Assembly: GCA_030433055.1 (NCBI GenBank)
Contig: JAUILJ010000564.1
Coordinates: 1 to 5,768, forward strand
From: Polyangia bacterium
Lineage (GTDB): Bacteria; Myxococcota_A; Polyangia; Polyangiales; Polyangiaceae
Direction: 5' to 3'
DNA: 5,768 nucleotides
Part shown: in pieces, positions 1-5,768 of the stretch
Layout: every line of letters begins with the position of its first letter
Position numbering within the stretch: position 1 is the stretch's first letter
Position numbers and translations under genes: made by a program
The notes under the pieces: model-generated
The model's database searches: none
Told to the model about the DNA's origin: nothing
What the model saw: only the letters and a program-made list of their open reading frames with translations

Positions 1-1778
1 TGCAGCCGACAACCGCGCAGGATCGCCCCGGAGAACGCGGTAACCTTCGAGAGCGCGGTACCGCCATAGCAGTCGAGACCCCGCAACACCAGATCGTTCA
101 CGTCGCTTGGGTTGCTCGTGATCTGAACACCCTGCGTGCCTGCCCCAACCGTAGGACTCTCCCAGGTCGACGTGGTCGTAAGGTGCCCGGTGATAGTCAC
201 ACGGTCCAGCGGACCCGAGAGATTCAACAGCCGTGAGCATGGGCTATACAAATCTGCGTGGATATGTGCTCGGGTCAACCCGTGTACCGATCGGATGTGC
301 CCATTGATGTCGGACAGTTCGGAACCACGCACTCGCAGCGTTAGATCCGTTGTTGGGATCAATGGTGTCCCTGCTCCCCCTGCAGAGTAATAGCCTGCTC
401 CTGAGATCGTGATGTCGATGTTCAAATGACTTGAACGCTGAGTCTCGAAGAAGCACTCGACGGAAACACCACGGACCGTTACCCGAGTGCATTCGATCAT
501 GCGAATCGCTGAGGTCTCCTTGAAGCTACAGTTGGCGATGGTCAGGCCATCGACATTGTAGCACCAGAGCTGGGTGCCATCGAAGCACGAGTCGATGAGC
601 TTGATGTCGTGGTAATGATTGTTGGCCTGAGTGTAACCGAGCGTGCAGTTCCCAGAATTGCGAAATGTGCACCCGCTGATCAGCAGCGGACCGAAGTCCA
701 CGGACGTTGACGCTCGATACGCGATCACCATCTTGCTCGTAGTCTTGGCGCAGTTGTCGAAGCTGCAGTCCCGGATTATGATGTCTCGTTCGGGGGCGGT
801 GTAGATGGCATGAGAGCATTCCGTTTGCCGTGAGGTAACAAAACAGTGCTCCACCAACGTGTTGCCAGAAACGCGCAGCCAGACATCGTGACCCCCCCCG
901 CCATAGTCTAGGAATGTAAGATTTCGGAACACGTTTCGACTGATCTTTCGGCCCTCCACTTCTTGCGCCACGAGTTCACCCAGCCTGGGCACGCCATCTA
1001 CGGTGATGTTCTCGACAACGCAGTCATGTGCGAGACCCTCGATTACCTGCCAGATGTTCCTGTCGTTTGCGGTTGTCCTCCAAGGCCCCACCATTCGAAT
1101 GAAGCCACCGCTGAGTCGAAACCCGTATCGAGGCGTGCCGTAGCCCACATGCCAGAGGGTCTGGACGACGCTCCCGCTGTCGTCGTTCAGCTCCGTCACC
1201 ACGTCGAGCTCAGTTCCGTCCAGACGGTGATGCATGCCGTCCTTGGTGATCTTGAAGACGCTCCAGTAGGCCGCGGTCTTCGTAAGGTGTGCTTCGATGA
1301 TGCGCAGCTTGAGTTGACCACGCGGAAATACAACGACGCCGAAGCCTTGTGGCTGGCTCTCAGCCGCAAGTGCTGCCGCTTTTGCGGCGAGAGTATTCTG
1401 CTTCGCGGTTGCATCGCTCACGTCGCCCAGCTGGACGCCGAACCACAACACGTGGAGTTCGTCCCCTGAGACTACTCGGTGCCAGTACGCGGTCTCGTCG
1501 TCGGACACGAAGCACAGGCCGCCATCTTCGGTTCCAGTCGTTTCCATGCGAAACCACCCCCCGCCACCGTCGTTCACCGTGTGATACCCGTGGACGAGGA
1601 CGAGTGTCCCACCGGTGGTCGGCGGGGTAAGCGCCTTGAGGTCTGCTATGGTGTCCACTGCGCCCAGCACGGATTCGACTGTGGGTGCGGCAGTCGCAGT
1701 CTTCGACAGAGTTACACCAACAGCAGCGGCTCCAAGCGCGGTGAACATCGCTCGGCGTGTTTGAATGGGTCGGGTCAT
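1..1778 (-). CDS. Tat-exported right-handed beta-helix (pectate-lyase-like) protein, 3' end cut by window edge
   Basis: Translating the minus strand from the ATG at 1778 gives 592 codons with no stop, running off the window at base 1. The start is fixed by an in-frame TGA at 1794-1796 and by an AGGGGGG ribosome site six bases upstream. The N-terminus is a twin-arginine signal: TRRAMF at residues 7-12, a hydrophobic stretch to about residue 24, Lys26 in the c-region (typical of Tat, disfavoured by Sec), and a likely cleavage at Ala-Thr-Ala (28-30). Residues 42-130 follow a head pattern common in tailspike and Pectate_lyase_3-type proteins: IADLKAL, then VHGYHTVNDGGGGWFRM, then WFGVQLGDVSDAT, the last a degenerate form of the usual WFGAKGDGVTDDT. 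From about residue 220 onward it reads as beta-helix rungs (VENITVDG, IIRDCSFDN, LISGCTFRN, LTIANCSFKE). It carries 16 cysteines, 11 of them between residues 312 and 442. It probably acts in the periplasm or on the cell surface on a carbohydrate. No catalytic residues can be assigned, so a purely structural or binding role is possible. GC content is visibly lower than in the two upstream genes. Confidence 0.87.
   Translation of the reverse strand, partial: MTRPIQTRRAMFTALGAAAVGVTLSKTATAAPTVESVLGAVDTIADLKALTPPTTGGTLVLVHGYHTVNDGGGGWFRMETTGTEDGGLCFVSDDETAYWHRVVSGDELHVLWFGVQLGDVSDATAKQNTLAAKAAALAAESQPQGFGVVVFPRGQLKLRIIEAHLTKTAAYWSVFKITKDGMHHRLDGTELDVVTELNDDSGSVVQTLWHVGYGTPRYGFRLSGGFIRMVGPWRTTANDRNIWQVIEGLAHDCVVENITVDGVPRLGELVAQEVEGRKISRNVFRNLTFLDYGGGGHDVWLRVSGNTLVEHCFVTSRQTECSHAIYTAPERDIIIRDCSFDNCAKTTSKMVIAYRASTSVDFGPLLISGCTFRNSGNCTLGYTQANNHYHDIKLIDSCFDGTQLWCYNVDGLTIANCSFKETSAIRMIECTRVTVRGVSVECFFETQRSSHLNIDITISGAGYYSAGGAGTPLIPTTDLTLRVRGSELSDINGHIRSVHGLTRAHIHADLYSPCSRLLNLSGPLDRVTITGHLTTTSTWESPTVGAGTQGVQITSNPSDVNDLVLRGLDCYGGTALSKVTAFSGAILRGCRL
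519..782 (-). repeat. Cysteine-bearing beta-helix rungs (protein-level repeat)
   Basis: Within the beta-helix gene, residues 333-420 contain four successive strand-turn units of the same pattern: IIIRDCSFDNC, LLISGCTFRNSGNC, IKLIDSCFDG and LTIANCSFKE. Each has alternating aliphatic residues followed by a small or polar residue, Cys, (Ser/Thr) and Phe. The first cysteines are at 338, 370, 398 and 417, giving spacings of 32, 28 and 19 residues, in the range of one beta-helix coil. This is the form of PbH1-type repeats, where the same position stacks in neighbouring coils. It is a repeat in the protein, not in the DNA, where the units have diverged. Confidence 0.65.
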
Positions 1779-1784
1779 AGGGAT

Positions 1785-1791
1785 CCCCCCT
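1785..1791 (-). promoter_or_regulatory. Ribosome binding site of the beta-helix gene
   Basis: On the minus strand this reads AGGGGGG and lies six bases before the ATG at 1778. It is a purine-rich Shine-Dalgarno variant and, with the in-frame TGA at 1794-1796, decides the start. The second in-frame ATG (codon 11) would remove the twin-arginine pair and is therefore unlikely. Confidence 0.65.
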
Positions 1792-1805
1792 AATCAACCC
1801 AGGGG
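1787..1805 (-). promoter_or_regulatory. Small inverted repeat overlapping the ribosome binding site
   Basis: On the transcript strand CCCCU (1805-1801) can pair with AGGGG (1791-1787) across a nine-base loop, which would bury most of the Shine-Dalgarno of the beta-helix gene. The stem is only five pairs, but four are G-C. Such a short stem can arise by chance in C/G tracts, so a regulatory role is only a possibility. Confidence 0.25.
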
Positions 1806-2036
1806 TGGGCAACAAGACATGCGCATGGCTGCCGCACGGTCTCGATTCGCGCTCGCCCCTGGCGAGGGCTGTTCGCTACGAAAGCAGCTGTCTTCGTTGC
1901 TGCCGCGCGGACGTGAAACGGGCTCGCGCCCGCTCGCTTTCTTGGGGTTCGGCCGTTCGACGCCTACCGCGGCTGGAGTCAGAGTCCAGTGGCGTGAATG
2001 GTAGCGTCACCCCAGGCCCAGCATTCGAAGCCAGTG

Positions 2037-3719
2037 CTACGGGCTCGAGCCGTCGTCGCGGCGGTAGAGCCACCACTCGCCCTCGTGAGCCACCAGGTGG
2101 ATCGCGGGATCTGCCTCGAACACGATGCCCGGATCCACTCGGTGCCTTACCAGGAAGGTGTCGAACCAGGTCCCGTGTTCGACGGTGCGGAAGGCTTCGG
2201 GGTGCCACTCGAGCAGGTACGGCAGCGTGGGCGGCGTGTCAGCGCCGGCGGGACGGTAGTGGATTGGATACAGACCCCAGCGCACGAAATGGAAATAGAG
2301 CGAGCCGCCGCGCTCCGCCTGAATCCAAGCCGGCAGGTGGATGAACGGAGTCGTGGAGCGATAGGTCCCCGCGTGATCGAAGATCAAATACAGGAGCCGG
2401 GGGTGAGGGGGCAGCCTGGTCTGAATCGCGTAGAAGTCCTGGTTGAGGCGCTCGAAGGCGAGCCACTGGGTCGCGACCAAGAACGCCTGGCGACCGCAGG
2501 TCAGGGCGAGCCCAGCAATCAATGCGAGCTCGGCCAACGGGCGCGCTGGCAGGCCGGGGAGCAACGCGAGCAGCAGGAGGGCCACGCTCAACGCCTCCCT
2601 CGGGTAGACGAAGAACCAGCTCCCCCAGGTCAGGGGAAGGCTCACGTAGAGCCCGAGCAGGCCGAGGCTCACGAGCACAATGAGCCAGTGCGCTTCCCTG
2701 CGAAAACGCTTCAGGTCTTCGCCAACGAAGGGGTGCATGGGTGCAACGTCTGGTGGCGAATCACTGGGTCGTGGCTCGCTGATGCCAGCCGATCCCCGTC
2801 GCCTGCGCCAGACGTAGGTGCCGACTCCAAGCGCGCCACACAGCGCCAGCCAGAGCCAACCGTTCAGGCGCTCGCGCTCGCCTACGCTCTTCACGAAGCC
2901 ACCAAACACATGAGCGGGGAACTCACTCAATCGGCTCGGTGCCCACTCCAAGCGAAGCTCGGCGCCGGTGACATGGTCCCTGCGCAACCAAAACACCAAG
3001 AAGAGCAGCAGTGAAGGCAACAGCGCGGCGCCGAACAGCTTGAAGTCGCCGCGCCTGCGCCCGCGGCGAAACGCCAGGCCTGCCACCAAGAGCACCCCGG
3101 CGAGCGCGAACGGATAGCGATAGACGTGACTGAACAGCGTGAGCAGGAGCATTGCTCCTAGCAGCCAGGCGCGCCGACAGTTCTGCCGCAGCGAACCGCC
3201 CTCGAAGAGCAAGAGCGCAGCGCCGAGGCTCCCGACGAAGAACCCCAGCGCGCCGATGTGGCTCATGAAGCCCCAGTGGGTCAGGGTGGAATACGCCAGG
3301 CCCAGCGCCAGGAGCCCCATGATCGGGGGCTTGCCCAGGCCGCGAAACAACAGCGCCAGACCCAGGGGCAGGCAGGCTAGGAGCAGTACGCAGGTCGCCT
3401 TGACCGCTACGTGGAGTGGGAGCACGAAGCTGAGCGCCGCCCCCACCAGGTACTGCAGCATGTACGGCGCGCTCAGCGGATCGACATAGAACTGGTCCCG
3501 AAAGTGGAACGCTGGATCTGAATAATGGCGGATGATCGATGTGTTTGCCGCGTGGAAAGGTAGATCGGTGATTGGTGGGTAGCGCACGAGGCAAAACGGG
3601 TACACCAGAACGTACGCACACAGCGCTACAGCGGCCGCCCGAGTAGCCGCCCGGAGTCGACCCTCACGGGTTGCGAGGCGCTGTCGCCAGGTCGCGATTC
3701 GCAGCCATTCAGTAGCCAC
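2037..3719 (-). CDS. Polytopic membrane protein, probable GT-C-fold glycosyltransferase-like
   Basis: A 560-residue protein starting with GTG at 3719; a GGAG ribosome site seven bases upstream supports that start. About twelve hydrophobic helices can be read, roughly at 28-46, 86-104, 106-127, 132-148, 150-172, 184-199, 203-217, 227-246, 287-304, 344-362, 366-390 and 395-416. The first external loop (47-84) contains YPPITDLPFHAA, with Asp52 and His56 placed where GT-C enzymes carry their catalytic acidic residue. FSHVYRYPF (196-204) is a likely second conserved site. A basic, proline-rich loop (305-343) lies between helices 9 and 10. Residues 417-560 are soluble and rich in His, Trp and Tyr (HLPAWIQAERGG, then FHFVRWGLYPIHYR). 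GT-C enzymes use polyprenyl-phosphate sugars on the outer face of the membrane; assigning that role here is inference, since overall similarity to a named family cannot be tested by eye. It overlaps the upstream gene by 11 bases, implying translational coupling. It could instead be a YfhO- or PTPS-related-type membrane protein of unknown function. Confidence 0.85.
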   Translation of the reverse strand: MATEWLRIATWRQRLATREGRLRAATRAAAVALCAYVLVYPFCLVRYPPITDLPFHAANTSIIRHYSDPAFHFRDQFYVDPLSAPYMLQYLVGAALSFVLPLHVAVKATCVLLLACLPLGLALLFRGLGKPPIMGLLALGLAYSTLTHWGFMSHIGALGFFVGSLGAALLLFEGGSLRQNCRRAWLLGAMLLLTLFSHVYRYPFALAGVLLVAGLAFRRGRRRGDFKLFGAALLPSLLLFLVFWLRRDHVTGAELRLEWAPSRLSEFPAHVFGGFVKSVGERERLNGWLWLALCGALGVGTYVWRRRRGSAGISEPRPSDSPPDVAPMHPFVGEDLKRFRREAHWLIVLVSLGLLGLYVSLPLTWGSWFFVYPREALSVALLLLALLPGLPARPLAELALIAGLALTCGRQAFLVATQWLAFERLNQDFYAIQTRLPPHPRLLYLIFDHAGTYRSTTPFIHLPAWIQAERGGSLYFHFVRWGLYPIHYRPAGADTPPTLPYLLEWHPEAFRTVEHGTWFDTFLVRHRVDPGIVFEADPAIHLVAHEGEWWLYRRDDGSSP

Positions 3720-5529
3720 TTGGCAGCTCCACGCTCTGACCGACGTCTGGCAGCCGCAGCGTCTGGAACTGGCCGTTCTCGTCGCCAGGCTTGGGGGGGT
3801 ACCAGCTGACGAAGTGGTAGTTTCCGCGTTTGACCGGGCGCTGCAGGTTCACTTCGATGCGCGTGGGCACGCCCTGCTCATCCACGGCTCGTACGATGAT
3901 CAGCATGCCTGCCAGCTGCAAGCCTTCGCCGACTTGCATGGGGTACTGGTGCCCGCGATAGGTACCGTCGAACGGGTCCGAGTAAAACCCGTTCGGCGCG
4001 TCGAGGATCAGCTGCTGCTCGGTCTGGCGCTTGAGGCTGACGGGGCCTTTCCCCGCGTGCAGCATGCGGATGTGGCGCGGCACTCGTAGATTCCGCGTTG
4101 CGCGCAAGCCGATCAGGCTGGCGACGTAGAAGTAGGAAGGGCCACCGATCAGCACCAGGTGTTCGTCACTGTTCGGGTGGCTCCACATCAGTCGCTCGGC
4201 GACTCTGTCGAGCTCGCTGCCAAAGCGGTACATGATGAGGCTGCGCTGGGGGAACGTCATCGGAGCCACGACGCCATGCACCAAGAGCAGGGCGAAGGTC
4301 ACGAGGCGCCCGATCAGATGCCGGGGCGCGTCGACTCGTTTCGTTTGCTCAATTGCTTGCCGTACGGCAATGGACACGATCGCCATGCCCCCTATGCCGG
4401 TGAAGAACAGCAAGCGGTCTTGAGGCATCGCCGCGCAGGCAGGCAGCGTGGAAAAGGCCGCACCAAGCAGCCAGAAGCGCGTGCTCGGGTCGCGCAAGCT
4501 GGGCCGCAACCACCACAGGAACGCAGCGATGAGTATGCTGGCCACGCATGCCATCGCGTAGACCACGTTGGCCGAGAGGCGCCACCAAGCTTCGCAGTCG
4601 ACGCCAAAGAGCTGACCCAAGACGAGCGCAGGGAAGCGCCACAGGCCCTCGACGGCGAAGCGACCCGTGTCCCCGAGAGGATCCAGGTGGAAGTCGGTGC
4701 CGTAGGTGCCGTGCCCAAACTTGCGGTAGTAGAAGAGCCAAACGCAGAACACGCATGCGCTGGGCAGCAGCACCGCGACTCGGCGCACGAGCCCCAGGGT
4801 CCGGCTCTTCGTCGGGGCCTCGAGCAGCAGCGCGTGGGCCACGATGTAGCCCAGGGCTCCGATCGCGAACTCTCCACACAGCAGCCCGACACCGAAGCTC
4901 AGCGGCGCGACGATCGCGGTGACGTAGCGAAGCCAGCGAGCCCCTTGCTTCGGGGCGCGCCTCCACGCGTCATGGCTCCAGATCGCGATCACGCCAAACA
5001 GCGTTGCCAGGATGGCGTTGCGGTTCGCTAGCCAACCCACGGGATGGGCGTGGGCGTCATCCATCGCATAGAGCAGGCTCGACAGCGCGACCACCCAAGG
5101 CACGGCCAGCAGTCGTCGGTACAGGGCTGTTACCGCGAGGATCAGCGCTCCATACCACAGCAGGCTATGAACGTGAGCCAGCCAGGGCGAGGCAGGGAAG
5201 TAGTGGTAGTCGAGCCAGTGCGTGAAAGACGTGAGCGGACGCCAGAAGCTCACCTTGTAGTCTTTCAAGGTGAACCAAGGCACCGTGCCGAAGTCCTTCA
5301 GGCCATAGATGCCGGGCACGTTCCCGCTGATGTAGTTGAACAGGTTCACCCGCCATGGCGGATCCACCACACCGTCTCGGATCGCGCGGAAGTGATAGTG
5401 GTCCTCGGTTTGCAAACCGGTGAACACGCTGGGTAGCGCGAGGAGCATACCGACCAGCGCGGCCCACCAGCCGATGCGCCGCCTGCCCAGCGCATGCAGG
5501 AACCTGTCCAGCTGGCTCAACGGACCCAC
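3709..5529 (-). CDS. Polytopic membrane protein with TMTC/DUF1736-like GT-C glycosyltransferase signatures
   Basis: A 606-residue protein. The first common start in the frame is GTG at 5529; an in-frame TGA lies at 5644-5646. No good Shine-Dalgarno precedes the GTG, so TTG at 5520 (codon 4), with GGTGGG just upstream, is an alternative. Helix 1 (about 20-38) is followed by LQTEDHYHF, where Glu42-Asp43 sits at the usual GT-C catalytic loop position. Then come FWRPLTSFTHWLDYHYF (95-111), a helix beginning AHVHSLLW (118-125), and DDAHAHPVGWLANRNAILA (157-175). This order of WRPL, HxxxxLL and HPxxxWxxxR matches the N-terminal half of TMTC-like O-glycosyltransferases. Also consistent are CGE at 218-220 (compare the Lys-Glu of that family), FYYRKFG (266-272) and DRLLFF (371-376). 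About twelve helices end near 425. Residues 430-606 form a soluble, beta-looking domain in place of the TPR repeats found in animal TMTCs. The likely role is transfer of a lipid-linked sugar outside the inner membrane; the acceptor is unknown. It is first in a coupled pair with the overlapping gene. Confidence 0.87.
   Translation of the reverse strand: MGPLSQLDRFLHALGRRRIGWWAALVGMLLALPSVFTGLQTEDHYHFRAIRDGVVDPPWRVNLFNYISGNVPGIYGLKDFGTVPWFTLKDYKVSFWRPLTSFTHWLDYHYFPASPWLAHVHSLLWYGALILAVTALYRRLLAVPWVVALSSLLYAMDDAHAHPVGWLANRNAILATLFGVIAIWSHDAWRRAPKQGARWLRYVTAIVAPLSFGVGLLCGEFAIGALGYIVAHALLLEAPTKSRTLGLVRRVAVLLPSACVFCVWLFYYRKFGHGTYGTDFHLDPLGDTGRFAVEGLWRFPALVLGQLFGVDCEAWWRLSANVVYAMACVASILIAAFLWWLRPSLRDPSTRFWLLGAAFSTLPACAAMPQDRLLFFTGIGGMAIVSIAVRQAIEQTKRVDAPRHLIGRLVTFALLLVHGVVAPMTFPQRSLIMYRFGSELDRVAERLMWSHPNSDEHLVLIGGPSYFYVASLIGLRATRNLRVPRHIRMLHAGKGPVSLKRQTEQQLILDAPNGFYSDPFDGTYRGHQYPMQVGEGLQLAGMLIIVRAVDEQGVPTRIEVNLQRPVKRGNYHFVSWYPPKPGDENGQFQTLRLPDVGQSVELPSGY
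3727..3730 (-). promoter_or_regulatory. Ribosome binding site of the second membrane protein, inside the first gene
   Basis: The minus strand reads GGAG here, seven bases before the GTG at 3719, inside the last codons of the upstream gene. It supports the GTG start. The nearby ATG at 3708 is in another frame and leads into a shadow frame. Together with the 11-base overlap (GTG at 3719, upstream TGA at 3709-3711), it indicates coupled translation. Confidence 0.65.
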
Positions 5530-5768
5530 CGAGTTGCGCTGCGGAAACGGCGGGACGCGCTCGACGGGAACGTGACATTCAGCCCACGAAATAGTGAACG
5601 AGGTGGTCGCGATCTGCGTCGTGACGTGCGCAGCGCGAATTGGTCACACCACTTTCTGTGAACCGGGCTTCGCATGTTCCGCGCTCTCGCTTAGGGCAAG
5701 TACCCGAAACTACTCGGCGACGCGAGTTGGCACAGCGTTCGCCTTGCATTTGTGCGGGTTCCGACTTC
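5530..5768. other. Upstream region of the membrane-protein pair, no gene supported
   Basis: No reading frame here has convincing coding character. A minus-strand frame stays open from the window edge to a TGA at 5579-5581 (about 62 codons), but it is Cys/Arg-rich with mixed third-position GC unlike the neighbours. A plus-strand frame open from GTG 5594 to the edge is similarly weak. The first could be the tail of an upstream gene, but the sequence does not show it. The promoter of the membrane-protein pair should lie here or beyond; I see no clear -35/-10 pair. Confidence 0.5.

Larger units (their letters stand above)
1779..2036. other. Intergenic region between membrane-protein pair and beta-helix gene
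   Basis: This 258-base gap separates the TAG stop of the second membrane protein (2037-2039) from the beta-helix ATG. I see no convincing sigma-70 -35/-10 pair on the minus strand. A six-pair inverted repeat with a three-base loop (CTCGCC at 1852-1857, GGCGAG at 1861-1866) has no T-run after it on either strand, so it is a weak terminator candidate at best. The gap is long enough for the beta-helix gene to have its own promoter, but the sequence does not settle this. Open frames crossing it are not credible genes. Confidence 0.6.

Noticed and set aside
963..1469. Plus-strand open frame (168 codons)
   Set aside because: It lies entirely opposite the beta-helix gene, whose product has a coherent signal peptide, head and rungs. 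The antisense product shows no domain pattern.
1360..1815. Minus-strand open frame (151 codons) starting at 1815
   Set aside because: It is out of frame with the beta-helix gene over the region encoding its Tat signal and head; the product is Arg-rich without structure.
1852..1866. Inverted repeat CTCGCC-CCT-GGCGAG as a terminator
   Set aside because: Six pairs with a three-base loop and no T-run on either strand; it lies about 170 bases past the stop of the membrane pair. Not enough to call a terminator.
1998..3014. Long plus-strand open frame (338 codons) antisense to the second membrane protein
   Set aside because: The product is Gln/Glu/Arg/Pro-rich with no hydrophobic core or motif, while the minus strand encodes clear membrane helices with a good ribosome site. 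It is a typical antisense shadow in GC-rich DNA.
4159..5031. Plus-strand open frame (290 codons) antisense to the first membrane protein
   Set aside because: It is low-complexity (His, Arg, Gln, Glu) and lies opposite a gene with recognisable GT-C-type motifs.
5579..5768. Tail of an upstream minus-strand gene
   Set aside because: The frame is open to the edge but Cys/Arg-rich with mixed third-position bases and no recognisable motif. An open frame of about 62 codons is expected by chance at this GC content.
1..5768. CRISPR array, tRNA, rRNA, insertion sequence or attachment sites
   Set aside because: No regularly spaced direct repeats, no tRNA- or rRNA-like segments, no transposase motifs and no terminal inverted repeats were seen on either strand.

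Overview
This is a GC-rich bacterial window with three protein genes, all on the minus strand. They are read from the high-coordinate end in the order 5529->3709, 3719->2037 and 1778->1 (the last runs off the window edge). High GC, two large GC-C3-rich membrane proteins with GTG starts, and a Tat-exported secreted protein fit a high-GC Gram-negative such as a myxobacterium (Myxococcota). That placement is inferred from style and composition only; no marker gene is present.

Region 5530-5768 holds no gene I can support. Region 3709-5529 encodes a 606-residue multi-spanning membrane protein. Its N-terminal half has landmarks of the GT-C glycosyltransferase fold of the TMTC/DUF1736 kind: an acidic Glu-Asp pair just after the first membrane helix, a Trp-Arg-Pro-Leu motif, and a His-Pro...Trp...Asn-Arg motif. 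Its C-terminus is a soluble domain of about 175 residues. Region 2037-3719 encodes a second, 560-residue membrane protein that overlaps the first by 11 nt and has its own Shine-Dalgarno inside the first gene. It also looks GT-C-like, with an Asp in the first external loop, and ends in a soluble domain rich in aromatics and His. The two are almost certainly co-translated.

After a 258-nt gap without a confident promoter or terminator comes a Tat-signal gene (1778->1, at least 592 residues, 3' end outside the window). Its mature protein starts with a head like that of many phage tailspike/pectate-lyase-like proteins and continues as a right-handed beta-helix with a dense run of stacked cysteines. 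It is absent from simple ORF lists because it has no stop inside the window; I translated it by hand across all of 1-1778 and found no internal stop.

Working model (inference): the membrane pair transfers sugars from lipid-linked donors on the outer face of the inner membrane, and the beta-helix protein is an exported carbohydrate-binding or carbohydrate-cleaving partner. The link between the pair and the beta-helix gene rests only on shared strand and proximity.
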